DNA of 40,340 nucleotides from Deltaproteobacteria bacterium (GCA_026388735.1 JAPLJG010000011.1:1-40340); one strand, 5' to 3'. Positions 24,321 to 32,235 are shown, numbered from the stretch's first letter. A program made the numbers and translations. The notes: generated by a model from the letters alone, not told the origin.

Positions 24321-25167
24321 GTATCGAAAGATCCTCGTCGCCTACGACGGTTCCCTTTCGGCCCAAAACGCTCTCTCCCTGGCAAGCCAGCTTGCCAGGG
24401 AGGACAAGAGCTGGATCAAGGTCCTGGCCGTTGTCCCGCCCTACCAAGGGGACTTGGAGCTTCTCGGGGTTTCGGATATCAAAGAAGCCATCATCGGCCC
24501 TGGTCAGCAGCTGCTGACCGAAGCTCGGCAACTGGCGGATCGCGAAGGGGTCCACATCCTGACCAACCTGGAACAGGGTGAGCCCTACGAGCAGATCGTC
24601 CATGTCGCCGAGGAGGAGAACTGCGACCTCATCGTCATGGGTCGCCGAGGCAAGGGCAAGATGGAACGGGCTCTGATCGGCAGCGTCACTGCCCGAGTCA
24701 TCGGGCATACCAACAAGGATGTCCTGGTGATTCCGGAAACCAGCAGGCTTTCCTGGGAGAATATCCTGCTGGCCACGGACGGCTCCACGTGCTGCGACAA
24801 CGCCCTGGCCCGAGCCCTGGAGATAGCCCAGGAACGGAAAGCAAAGCTCTCCGCCGTTTCCGTGGTCTATACCAACGACGAGTTTTATGCCGTTGGCCAG
24901 GACGTGATGAAGGAGCTGTACCAGGAAGCAGACAAGGTTCTGGACAAGGTCCGCAACTGGGCCGGGGATCTCGGTGTCCAGGCAGAGCTGTTCGTGCGGG
25001 ATGGTGAGCCCCATCAGGCCATCACCGCCATGGCGGCGGAAATCTCCGCCAGCCTTATAGTCATGGGTTCCCATGGCCGGAAAGGCTTGACCCGACTGCT
25101 CATGGGCAGCGTCACCGAGCGGGTTATCGGCTATGCCGACTGCCCGGTCCTGGTCTGCCACCTGTAA
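24313..25167 (+). CDS. Tandem universal stress protein (two UspA domains)
   Basis: A 284-residue protein with two UspA domains (about 1-138 and 145-284). Each has the first-strand motif (KILVAYDGS and NILLATDGS) and the ATP-binding loop (GRRGKGKMERALIGSVT and GSHGRKGLTRLLMGSVT), so both should bind nucleotide. This contrasts with the loop-less Usp-like protein at 22026. Start and stop place it in the operon: the ATG lies inside the end of the transporter gene, so translation is coupled. A strong terminator follows. It would act in the cytoplasm as a stress or transporter regulator. Confidence 0.95.
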   Translation: MAKYRKILVAYDGSLSAQNALSLASQLAREDKSWIKVLAVVPPYQGDLELLGVSDIKEAIIGPGQQLLTEARQLADREGVHILTNLEQGEPYEQIVHVAEEENCDLIVMGRRGKGKMERALIGSVTARVIGHTNKDVLVIPETSRLSWENILLATDGSTCCDNALARALEIAQERKAKLSAVSVVYTNDEFYAVGQDVMKELYQEADKVLDKVRNWAGDLGVQAELFVRDGEPHQAITAMAAEISASLIVMGSHGRKGLTRLLMGSVTERVIGYADCPVLVCHL

Positions 25168-25201
25168 TCGCAAGCCTCACTTCACAAACAAGTTGTTCCC
25201 G

Positions 25202-25232
25202 ACGGGCGCTCAGATGAGCGCCCGTTTTTTTT
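25202..25232 (+). terminator. Intrinsic terminator of the sigma-54 operon
   Basis: Perfect 11-bp stem ACGGGCGCTCA (25202-25212) with TGAGCGCCCGT (25215-25225), then eight T (25225-25232). It lies 35 bases after the UspA stop. Confidence 0.93.
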
Positions 25233-25283
25233 GGTTCATCCGAAATTCCGGGGAGGGGAGCGATGGCTTTTCTGCTGTTGCTT

Positions 25284-25660
25284 CCTTTCTTCTTTTGCGT
25301 GCCCAAAAGAAGAAACAAGAAAAAGGCACCCCAGCCAGTCCTGGCCCTGCGGGCTTCCCTTACTTCTCGACGAGGGCGGGACGCGGAAAAACTCGGGCTT
25401 CGCCCTCAAACAGTTCCCGCGTTTTTGTCCGCCCCCGTCTGCGAGGCGCGGCAGGACAAATGGGGGGGAGCAGAAAAATCCCATTGGCACGCAGCCGAGC
25501 ACCGGAGAGGCTGCCGAAAAGGGGATTTGCACTGTCTGAGCGAAGCGAGTTTGCAAAGCCCCGGCAGCATCGAGGAGCACAGGGCATCCCGCCAACGGCG
25601 GGACAAGGGACACAGGGGGCCTTTTCTTTGGTTCGTTTCTTTGGGCAAAGCAAAGAAATG
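25284..25660. repeat. Structured intergenic repeat with inverted, hairpin-forming ends (MITE-like)
   Basis: The 567 bases between the terminator and 25800 contain no convincing gene. Open frames exist in all directions but have no start signal and low-complexity products. The two ends are imperfect inverted copies (CCCAAAAGAAG...AAAAAGGC on the left, GGCCTTTTC...CTTTGGG on the right), and each folds into its own hairpin. The left one is a perfect 12-bp stem (25286-25297 with 25304-25315), the right an 8-bp stem (25636-25643 with 25651-25658). The interior has GC-rich hairpins. I have the impression that similar sequence is scattered in many proteobacterial genomes, but this was not checked. 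Confidence 0.7.
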
Positions 25661-25799
25661 AACATACTAACTTCATGCACAGCCCCCTGAATTCCCGAAT
25701 GAACTTCTTTTTTGCAGCAAAAACAAAGAGCTTCCCTCGAACTCCCACTTCCTGCATTGCCCCTGGCATTCCCACCCCCCTTCGGGTATCTTCACTCCC

Positions 25800-27314
25800 A
25801 TGCTCCTCATCCATCCCCCAGCCGCCAAAGTCTGCGAACCACCAGCCGGGATTGCCCGTCTGGCCGGAACCCTCCGTGGCCATGGCCTGCCCTGCACCCT
25901 GCTGGACGCCAATCTGGAAGGCCAGATGTTCCTGCTCGCCGCACCATCCCTTGGCACGGATACCTGGAGCCTCCGCGCAGGCCGGAATCTCTCCGATAAT
26001 CTGACGGCCCTGCGCAGCCCGAAGCTATACCAGAACCCTTCCCGCTACCGACGGGCAGTGGCCGATGTCAACCGAGTACTGGAACAGACCGGCAAGCGCC
26101 AGCACCTGGCCCTCAGCCTTGCCAACTATCAGGATCAGGGGTTCTCACCCCTAAGCAGCGCCGATCTTATCCAGGCAGCCGAGACGCCTACGGCAAACAT
26201 TTTCTTCCCCTACTTCGCGACCCGGCTCCCCGGACTCATCGAAGAGACCCGGCCCGCACTTGTCGGCATCTCCCTGAACTACCTAAGCCAGGCCAACACC
26301 ACCTTTGCCATGGTCGGCTTTCTCAAGAAGCGCTATCCGGGGCTGCCCATCGTATTGGGCGGCGGACTGGTCACCTCCTGGCTGCGCAACCCATCCTTCC
26401 GCAACCCCTTTGCCGGGTTGATCGACCATTGCCTTGCCGGGCCGGGAGAAGAAGCGCTGGTCCGCCTGCTTTCCGGCGATTTTTCCCCGCGCCACCAAAC
26501 CCCTTCCTATTCCGATCTGCCCCTGGCCGATTATCTGGCTCCAGGCCTCATTCTTCCCTACGCCGCCTCCTCGGGCTGCTACTGGAACAAATGCCTGTTC
26601 TGCCCGGAAAAGGCCGAGGGCAACCCCTACCAGCAAATCCCCCCGGCCACAGTGCTGGCGGATATCTCCAGCCTCAAGGCCGCCATCCAGCCCATGCAAC
26701 CGGCCCTGCTCCACTTCCTCGACAACGCGGTGAGCCCGGCCCTGATGCAGGCCCTGGCCACCGAACCGCCTGGCCTCGACTGGTACGGTTTTGCCAGGAT
26801 CAGCCCCCTGCTGGCCGAGGTCGATTTCTGCCGAGCCCTGCGCCAATCCGGCTGCCGGATGCTGAAGCTGGGCCTTGAATCAGGCGACCAGTCCGTGCTG
26901 GACGCCATGAACAAGGGCCAGGATTTGGCCCTGATGGAAAAGGTGCTGCACGCCTTGGCCGAGGCCGGGATCGCCACCTACATCTATCTGCTGTTCGGCA
27001 CCCCGTCGGAATCCCTGGCCGAAGCGCGGCGCACCATGGATTTCGTGGTCCGGCATCATTCTGCCATCACCTTTCTCAATCTGGCCGTGTTCAACATGCC
27101 CGTCGGCAGCCCGGAAGCGCCCATGGTGGCGCGAAGCGCGTTTTACGGGGGCGATCTCTCCCTGTACACCGATTTTGAGCATCCCAAGGGTTGGTCTCGC
27201 AAGGAAATCCGGCGGTTCCTCGACCAGGAATTCAAGCGTCACCCGGATATCGCCCGGATTCTCCACCGCGACCCACCGCTTTTCACTTCCAACCATGCCG
27301 CTTTTTTCTGCTGA
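25800..27314 (+). CDS. B12-binding-type radical SAM enzyme
   Basis: A 504-residue enzyme. The N-terminal part (about 1-225) resembles a cobalamin-binding Rossmann-like domain (MLLIHPPAAKVCEPPAGIAR, PALVGISLNYLSQANTTFA, PIVLGGGLVTSW). The radical SAM core carries the cluster cysteines C260, C265 and C268 in SSGCYWNKCLFCP, spaced CX4CX2C rather than the usual CX3CX2C. Later SAM-barrel blocks are MLKLGLESGDQSVLDAMNKG and YIYLLFGTPSESLAEARRTM. The C-terminus ends FTSNHAAFFC. Substrate and pathway are unknown. No neighbour is clearly related. The start at 25800 has only a weak binding site. Confidence 0.85.
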   Translation: MLLIHPPAAKVCEPPAGIARLAGTLRGHGLPCTLLDANLEGQMFLLAAPSLGTDTWSLRAGRNLSDNLTALRSPKLYQNPSRYRRAVADVNRVLEQTGKRQHLALSLANYQDQGFSPLSSADLIQAAETPTANIFFPYFATRLPGLIEETRPALVGISLNYLSQANTTFAMVGFLKKRYPGLPIVLGGGLVTSWLRNPSFRNPFAGLIDHCLAGPGEEALVRLLSGDFSPRHQTPSYSDLPLADYLAPGLILPYAASSGCYWNKCLFCPEKAEGNPYQQIPPATVLADISSLKAAIQPMQPALLHFLDNAVSPALMQALATEPPGLDWYGFARISPLLAEVDFCRALRQSGCRMLKLGLESGDQSVLDAMNKGQDLALMEKVLHALAEAGIATYIYLLFGTPSESLAEARRTMDFVVRHHSAITFLNLAVFNMPVGSPEAPMVARSAFYGGDLSLYTDFEHPKGWSRKEIRRFLDQEFKRHPDIARILHRDPPLFTSNHAAFFC

Positions 27315-27362
27315 TTACGGAAAACCCCGGCCACCACTCCCCTACGCCATTCTTTTTTTGTT

Positions 27363-27392
27363 TTGACAAAAGCCTCGGCGATTACAGATAAT
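27363..27392 (+). promoter_or_regulatory. Sigma-70 promoter of the single-domain UspA gene
   Basis: Perfect -35 TTGACA (27363-27368), 18-base spacer, -10 GATAAT (27387-27392). The ATG follows 81 bases later. Confidence 0.65.
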
Positions 27393-27473
27393 AATAAAAA
27401 GACATCGACCTTGCCAGCCCGGCAAAACACCAGGGCCGGTCCTGTTGGCAAACATCTGAAAGGGGAGGGTTCT

Positions 27474-27896
27474 ATGTATAAAAAAATCATGGTTGGCTAC
27501 GATGGCACAAAATTCAGTGACTGCGCGCTCAAGGAGGCGATGGCTCTGGCAAAGGAGTCGGGCGCGAAACTTTTGCTGATGAGCGCCCCGGAAATCGATA
27601 TCGAGTTTCAGGCCATGGCGCCGGAGGCAAATGCGTTGATGGAGAAAAAGGCCCGCACCGATCTGGATATGGCTGCGGCAAAGGTGAAAAAAGCCGGGCT
27701 CAGCTGTGAGACAAAGATCGTCGTCACAACCTCCACCCAGGAAGCCCTGGTGGAAACAGCAAAGAAAAACAAGGTCGACCTGATCGTGCTCGGCACCCAT
27801 GGCCGCACCGGACTTGTGCGGCTGCTCATGGGCAGCACCACGGCACGGGTGATCGGGCATGCCCACTGCAATGTCCTGGTGGTGCGCTGCCCGTAA
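27474..27896 (+). CDS. Universal stress protein, UspA family
   Basis: A 140-residue single-domain Usp. MYKKIMVGYDGTKFSDCALKEA opens the fold. The ATP-binding loop GTHGRTGLVRLLMGSTT and the last strand HCNVLVVRC are complete, so it should bind ATP as a dimer. The start at 27474 has GGGGAGGG upstream; an earlier in-frame TTG lies inside the promoter. It is transcribed alone. A 93-base inverted-repeat element follows it. Confidence 0.95.
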   Translation: MYKKIMVGYDGTKFSDCALKEAMALAKESGAKLLLMSAPEIDIEFQAMAPEANALMEKKARTDLDMAAAKVKKAGLSCETKIVVTTSTQEALVETAKKNKVDLIVLGTHGRTGLVRLLMGSTTARVIGHAHCNVLVVRCP

Positions 27897-27944
27897 GCCG
27901 CTACCCTGTCTGGCTGAAGAATAAGGAAGGGGTGACGACTGTCA

Positions 27945-28037
27945 TAACCGTTCAGCAGCACCGCACATGAGCAGGCCGATGACAGCTAAGCGAGTGTGGC
28001 GAGACTGCGAAGCAGATGCGATGCTACTGGACGGTTA
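27945..28037. repeat. 93-bp element with 16-bp terminal inverted repeats
   Basis: TAACCGTTCAGCAGCA (27945-27960) and TGCTACTGGACGGTTA (28022-28037) are inverted copies matching at 14 of 16 positions. The interior has no open frame. The right end covers the stop codon of the ATP-binding protein gene (28035-28037). It looks like a small non-autonomous mobile element or a REP unit. Confidence 0.65.
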
Positions 28038-28784
28038 CCGATTGCAAATTGGGCAGCCTTGCATAGCAAAAGGCTTTTCCAACCGACAGGCGGCAAGCAA
28101 CGCCTCGTCTTGAAAGATATCCAGGGTCGGGCCATCGGCCCTGACCTCCCCCTCGTGCAGGACGATGGTCCGCTCGCACAGCTCCAACACCATATCCAAA
28201 TCGTGGCTGGTGAAAATCCGGGTATGATGAAAGTCTTTTAACAGCGCCATAAGCTGCCGCCGGGCAAAGGGATCAAGTCCGCTGGTCGGCTCATCCATGA
28301 CCAGAATATCCGGCGACATGGCCAGCACCGTGGCGATGGCCACCCGCTTTTTTTCCCCGCCGGAAAGCCGGTAGGGCGGCTTGTCGCGCAGATGCTCCGC
28401 CCCGACCCGTGCCAAGGCCTGCCGCACCCGCTCTTCCAGCTCATCCCCCTCCAGGCCCAGGTTCTGCGGGCCAAAGGCCACATCGTCAAACACGGTGGGC
28501 ATGAACAACTGGTCGTCCGGATCCTGAAAAACCATACCCACCGTACGCCGGATCTCGGGTAGGGTGGCTTTATTCAGGGGGAAATCACCGATGCGGATAG
28601 TACCCTGACTGGTAGCCAGATACCCGTTCAGATGCAGGAGCAGGGTGGATTTGCCCGCCCCGTTGGCGCCGATGATCGCCACCGATTCGCCGTGGGTGAT
28701 CCGGAAGGAAACGGACCGCAGGGCCTCGGTGCCATCGGGATAGACATGACGCAGATCCTTGACCTCGACAATATGATGGCTCAT
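28035..28784 (-). CDS. cbiO: Nickel/cobalt ECF transporter ATP-binding protein (NikO/CbiO)
   Basis: ATPase of an energy-coupling-factor transporter, 249 residues. The Walker A motif is GANGAGKSTLLLHLNG, then the Q-loop FQDPDDQLFMPTV, signature LSGGEKKRVAIATVLAM, Walker B ILVMDEPTSGLDP and the switch histidine in FTSHDLDMV. The DDQLF after the Q-loop is typical of ECF ATPases. The ATG at 28784 overlaps the cbiQ TGA (ATGA). NikR and the NikMN gene next door favour nickel. The last residues (AMQGCPICNR) run into the inverted-repeat element, so the C-terminus may have been remodelled. Confidence 0.95.
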   Translation of the reverse strand: MSHHIVEVKDLRHVYPDGTEALRSVSFRITHGESVAIIGANGAGKSTLLLHLNGYLATSQGTIRIGDFPLNKATLPEIRRTVGMVFQDPDDQLFMPTVFDDVAFGPQNLGLEGDELEERVRQALARVGAEHLRDKPPYRLSGGEKKRVAIATVLAMSPDILVMDEPTSGLDPFARRQLMALLKDFHHTRIFTSHDLDMVLELCERTIVLHEGEVRADGPTLDIFQDEALLAACRLEKPFAMQGCPICNR

Positions 28785-29563
28785 CCCAACACCCCTGTAA
28801 CAATCGATCCCAGAAACTGGGAAACATTAACCAGACGAAAAAGAAGAAACAACCCCGACCAACCCGCAAGAAAAAGCAACTCCCTGCCCCCGAACCGGGT
28901 TGTCCGGCGCGGGTGGAATTCCCCGCTGAACCCCCTGGCCAGCATGGCAAGATGAATCCGCTCCGCCCGCAGCCAGGTGCGCAGCAGGAGATGACTGATC
29001 AACGAGCCGTAGGAGCGCCACCCCAGTCCTTTATTGCCAAACGCCCGAAGCTCGCGAGCCCGCGCCGTCCGGCCGCCTTCTTCGGTGAGGACAAACAGAT
29101 AGCGGTACAGAAAAAGAAGCTGCACGGTAAAGATTCTGGGCAGGCCCAACTGATCAAGGGCCTGGCAGATCGCGGGAAAACCGGTTGTGCCGACCAGGAT
29201 GAGGGCGGCCCCAACGGTGAGCGTTGCCCGGACCAGAATGGAGGCGCAGGAAAGCCAACCACCGCTGATGCCCAGGGGGCCGAGGCGGACCAGCACCACC
29301 ATCAGGGCAAAGGGCAGGACCACCACGACCTTTCTGGCGATATAGCGGGCCGACAGATTACCCAGCGCCATGAGCACCGCCGGGTAGAGGAAAAAAGGAA
29401 ATAGCGCAGCCAGTTCGTATTTACCCAGGGAAACCACGGTCAGGATAAAGACCAGGGTCACCAACACCTTGGCCCTGGCATCCAGCCGATGCACCCCCGT
29501 ATTCCCGGTGGCCATCAGGTCGAGCTGCCTGAAATCCTTTACCGCTCCGCCAATGGACGCCAT
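28781..29563 (-). CDS. cbiQ: ECF transporter transmembrane protein (NikQ/CbiQ)
   Basis: The 260-residue T component of the nickel/cobalt ECF transporter. N-terminal HRLDARAKVL is the family start. Several membrane helices follow, and the two coupling helices carry the Ala-Arg-Gly motifs ARARELRAFGNKG and LAMLARGFSGEF that contact the ATPase. GGAGAGGCGG precedes the ATG at 29563. A terminator-like hairpin sits just upstream. The stop overlaps cbiO. Confidence 0.93.
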   Translation of the reverse strand: MASIGGAVKDFRQLDLMATGNTGVHRLDARAKVLVTLVFILTVVSLGKYELAALFPFFLYPAVLMALGNLSARYIARKVVVVLPFALMVVLVRLGPLGISGGWLSCASILVRATLTVGAALILVGTTGFPAICQALDQLGLPRIFTVQLLFLYRYLFVLTEEGGRTARARELRAFGNKGLGWRSYGSLISHLLLRTWLRAERIHLAMLARGFSGEFHPRRTTRFGGRELLFLAGWSGLFLLFRLVNVSQFLGSIVTGVLG

Positions 29564-29574
29564 CCGCCTCTCCG

Positions 29575-29610
29575 AAAAAAAGAGGGGAAGAGGCGTTCAG
29601 CCTCCTCCCC
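29575..29610 (-). terminator. Terminator/attenuator between nikMN and nikQO
   Basis: On the leftward transcript: 11-base stem (29600-29610 with 29584-29594, one G-U pair), five-base loop, then CT and seven T (29575-29581). It lies inside the operon, with the cbiQ ribosome binding site right after the T run. It would reduce expression of cbiQO unless overcome. Confidence 0.75.
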
Positions 29611-29647
29611 GTGTTCACACGATTCCCATTACTCCCGGGCTGCTTCT

Positions 29648-30670
29648 TCAGGCCACCCTGCCCTGTTTCCTTAAGAAAATACCGCTCAGAAAAGCGATGG
29701 CCAAGGTCAGCAGGCCGCCGACAATACCGGCCACGCTGGTTCCCAAAGGCGATTCCTGCCCCGCCACGTTTTCCGGTTGTTGCTCGGATTTTTTGAACGT
29801 ATACTCCGGAAGAAAGGCAATTGATTCCTGAAGCGCGGCGAGGCGGGCATGCAGCCCCGCCTGCGGCCCGGCGGATTCTTCCCCACCGGTGACCTTGGCG
29901 ATGGCCCATTCCAGACCATCGGGATTTTCCGAGGCAAACCAGGAAACAAACCCGCCGATCAGCAGGGCTGCCGCGAGAAAGGCTGCCAGGACGTTGCGCA
30001 ACGGGGTTGCACCAAGGGGACGATTCGCTTGGACGCTCTGGATGATTTCCGGGCGGGCCTGGTAGACAAAAGAAACCACGGCACCGGTCACCAGCCCCTC
30101 CACCACCCCGATGGCCAGATGGATCGGCTGCATGAGACTGACAAAGGTGGCAAAGGGCAGGGAGGAGATGCCCGAGGCCACGGTCTCCAGCACTACGGAA
30201 AAGGCACCCAACTGGAGGCCAATAATGGCGGCAACCATTGCGGCCACGGCGATCCTGGCCTTGCTCGGCGCACTGCCGACCAAGGGCTTATAGATAAAGG
30301 GATAGGCGAGAAAGGCTGGGAAAAAACCGAGGTTGAAGATATTGCACCCTAGGGCCAACAACCCACCATCGGCAAAAAACAGCGCCTGCACCACCAGCAC
30401 CGAAGCAATGGTGATGAAGGCGGCAGCAGGCCCGAGCAAAACCGCAAGGAGAAGACCGCCGCCGAGATGCCCGCTGGAACCGGTGCCCGGAATGGTGAAG
30501 TTGATCATCTGCGCGGCAAAGAGAAAGGCACCCAGAACCCCCATGAGCGGTGCCTTACCACCGTCCATTTCTTTGCGCAACTTTCTGGAACAGTATATGA
30601 TGGTGCCTGCGGAAACGACCCACATGGTCCCACCGACCGCAGGGGATAATAACGCGTCAGCCATATGCAT
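29648..30670 (-). CDS. cbiM: Fused nickel ECF substrate-capture protein NikMN (CbiM with CbiN-like C-terminus)
   Basis: A 340-residue fusion. Residues 1-215 are the CbiM/NikM substrate-binding membrane protein, beginning MHMADALLSPAVGG. The N-terminal Met1-His2 binds the metal, and GSSGHLGGGLLLAVLLGP carries another ligand. The second part is the NikN/CbiN-like portion with the PDGLE motif (ENPDGLEWAI) and a final membrane helix. Fused NikMN proteins are typical nickel transporters. AAGGAG precedes the ATG at 30670. It follows the outer-membrane protein gene by 43 bases, in one operon. Confidence 0.93.
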   Translation of the reverse strand: MHMADALLSPAVGGTMWVVSAGTIIYCSRKLRKEMDGGKAPLMGVLGAFLFAAQMINFTIPGTGSSGHLGGGLLLAVLLGPAAAFITIASVLVVQALFFADGGLLALGCNIFNLGFFPAFLAYPFIYKPLVGSAPSKARIAVAAMVAAIIGLQLGAFSVVLETVASGISSLPFATFVSLMQPIHLAIGVVEGLVTGAVVSFVYQARPEIIQSVQANRPLGATPLRNVLAAFLAAALLIGGFVSWFASENPDGLEWAIAKVTGGEESAGPQAGLHARLAALQESIAFLPEYTFKKSEQQPENVAGQESPLGTSVAGIVGGLLTLAIAFLSGIFLRKQGRVA

Positions 30671-30713
30671 GGTGTTTTCTCCTTGTGTGTAAAAGAAGTT
30701 CTGCGATTATCCG

Positions 30714-31499
30714 CTAAAATTTCCAGGTGACGCCAGCAAGCACGGTGCGGTCAGTCTCGGAATTATTGAGCCCGTACTTGATCCCACAATCGAGAGCAAG
30801 ATCCTCAGAGAGGGTATAGATCAAGCCTGCCAGGACGAAGGCGGGATCGGTGCCGACGAGTTTGTCTGGGTTGCTTTCAACGCCGAGGTTGGCAACTGCG
30901 GTGAGATTCTCGGTTAAGGCAACCGTGGAAGCGATGGATGCATGCCAAATATTCTTTTCTTCGTCCAAGGTGTTTTCGTTTCGGATATAGCCGAGGTTGA
31001 GATGGAAGGCCCACGGGTCCATTTCCTTTGAGGTAACAAAAAAGAGGCGGTAGGTGGCCTTGCCCGCGCCCAAGCCTTCTTGGTCATCGCCGGTGGGCAG
31101 GGTGACTCCTGGTTTGATGGCAAGGCTCAAGCCGTCATGCTCATAGAACCTCCACTTCACTGCGAGGGAGGTGTCGGAGAAGCCATTTTCAATCCTGGAG
31201 GTTGTGTCGTCGCTGGTTTTGACATGCAGATAGGGGAGGTCGAGAACAAGATCCACCGCATCGCTGAGCCCATAGGTAAAGCATGCGTCTCCCTGCCTTG
31301 TTTTTGTGGTAAACCCATCTTCCTTGTCATGCCCATATTCGCCGGTCAGTTCGAGCTGGGATTTGCCGGTGCCCATGGTACCGGCATCGTCCGTGATCAG
31401 CGGGTGGGCGGCAAAAGCGGCGGTCGCGCAAGAAAGAACGCTGAAGAAGACAAGGGGGAGAGACAGGGATTGGATTCGCGATACAGGGGATAATTTCAT
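30714..31499 (-). CDS. Outer-membrane beta-barrel protein of the nickel operon
   Basis: A 261-residue exported protein. A signal peptide (SLPLVFFSVLSCATAAFAAHP) is followed by HPLITDDAGTMGTGKSQLEL, a start seen in MetA-like outer-membrane transporters. Alternating amphipathic strands then run to a C-terminal aromatic residue (VTWKF), the usual outer-membrane sorting signal. Location upstream of nikMN and next to nikR suggests nickel passage or binding at the outer membrane; that function is inferred. The ATG at 31499 is better spaced from GAAGGA than the one nine bases earlier. Confidence 0.8.
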   Translation of the reverse strand: MKLSPVSRIQSLSLPLVFFSVLSCATAAFAAHPLITDDAGTMGTGKSQLELTGEYGHDKEDGFTTKTRQGDACFTYGLSDAVDLVLDLPYLHVKTSDDTTSRIENGFSDTSLAVKWRFYEHDGLSLAIKPGVTLPTGDDQEGLGAGKATYRLFFVTSKEMDPWAFHLNLGYIRNENTLDEEKNIWHASIASTVALTENLTAVANLGVESNPDKLVGTDPAFVLAGLIYTLSEDLALDCGIKYGLNNSETDRTVLAGVTWKF

Positions 31500-31517
31500 T
31501 TCAGGCATTCCTTCGAT

Positions 31518-31542
31518 GTTATATTAGTAAGTAACGTGTTAC
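31518..31542 (-). promoter_or_regulatory. Leftward nickel-operon promoter with candidate NikR operator
   Basis: A palindrome GTAAC-GT-GTTAC (31531-31542) lies directly upstream of a -10-like TAATAT (31521-31526, or TATAAC 31518-31523) for the leftward operon. It sits where the -35/-10 spacer would be. This is a typical repressor position. The arms resemble the GTGTTAC-type half-sites proposed for NikR in related bacteria, but the full spacing is not matched. Confidence 0.4.
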
Positions 31543-31633
31543 CTGGTCCCGTGCCGGATATTTCTCTAAAAAGTAAATATTCCATCGTGGGCAGTAGCGT
31601 GCCCGACGGCAAGTAGCACGACATTTTATTTGG

Positions 31634-31671
31634 TGACACGAATTAAATATAATATTCCGGAATAGGTGTCA
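31634..31671 (+). promoter_or_regulatory. nikR promoter region with inverted repeat
   Basis: TATAAT (31648-31653) is a perfect -10 facing nikR. It is flanked by inverted TGACAC (31634-31639) and GTGTCA (31666-31671), centres 32 bases apart. Possible autoregulatory site; the -35 is weak. Confidence 0.4.
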
Positions 31672-31695
31672 ACACTTTTTGCAAGGAGAAGATAT

Positions 31696-32121
31696 ATGGG
31701 GAAAACCATCCGTTTCGGAATCTCACTGGATGAGAACCTGCTGACAAGCTATGACCAGCACATCGAAGCCAAGGGCTACATGAACCGCTCCGAGGCGATC
31801 CGCGACCTGATCCGCTCAGCCCTGGTGGAGGAGAAATGGGATACCGGTGACGCGGATGCGGAGATGGTCGGCACCGTTACCCTGGTGTACAACCACCATG
31901 TCCGCGATCTTTCCGACAAGCTGACCGAGCACCAACACGCCCACCATGACCGGGTCATCTCGGCGCTCCATGTGCATCTCGACGCGCATAACTGCTTGGA
32001 GGTTCTGGTGGTGCGGGGGCCGGTGGGGGAGGTAAAACGAATCGCCAACGAACTCATCGGGGTGAAGGGGGTCAAGCACGGCCAACTGGTCATGACCACA
32101 ACCGGTCAGGAACTCCACTAA
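31696..32121 (+). CDS. nikR: Nickel-responsive regulator NikR
   Basis: A 141-residue repressor. The ribbon-helix-helix domain (1-45, [16 protein letters not shown]...[15 protein letters not shown]) binds DNA. The ACT-like domain binds Ni2+ through H81, H92, H94 and C100, matching E. coli H76, H87, H89 and C95 in the pattern HxH-x5-C ([14 protein letters not shown]). The set is complete, so it should sense nickel. AAGGAGAAG precedes the ATG at 31696. It is divergent from the nickel operon, its likely target. The extra 30 upstream bases of a longer frame overlap its own promoter. Confidence 0.97.
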   Translation: MGKTIRFGISLDENLLTSYDQHIEAKGYMNRSEAIRDLIRSALVEEKWDTGDADAEMVGTVTLVYNHHVRDLSDKLTEHQHAHHDRVISALHVHLDAHNCLEVLVVRGPVGEVKRIANELIGVKGVKHGQLVMTTTGQELH

Positions 32122-32157
32122 ACAAAGCCCGGCTAAATGGAACGGTTCGGGGCTTGC

Positions 32158-32185
32158 TTGACAGTCCTCGCCCTTTCGTTATATC
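32158..32185 (+). promoter_or_regulatory. Promoter of the receiver-kinase gene
   Basis: Perfect -35 TTGACA (32158-32163), 16-base spacer, -10 TATATC (32180-32185). The ATG is 51 bases further on. Confidence 0.55.
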
Positions 32186-32235
32186 CTGATACACAGAAGT
32201 AGCAGGCGCCACAATTCACTAGGCAGGGAGCCTTC

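Noticed and set aside
25233-25799. Several open frames on both strands, 80-215 residues
   Set aside because: They overlap in several frames, have low-complexity Arg/Pro-rich products and no start signals, and lie in the structured repeat.
29564-29647. Small gene between nikMN and nikQ
   Set aside because: The 84 bases are taken up by the terminator hairpin and have no start with a binding site; the CbiN-like part is already fused to CbiM.
30671-31695. Cobalamin or nickel riboswitch before the transporter genes
   Set aside because: No B12-box or NiCo-like structure was recognised; the 43-base gap is too short and NikR is present.
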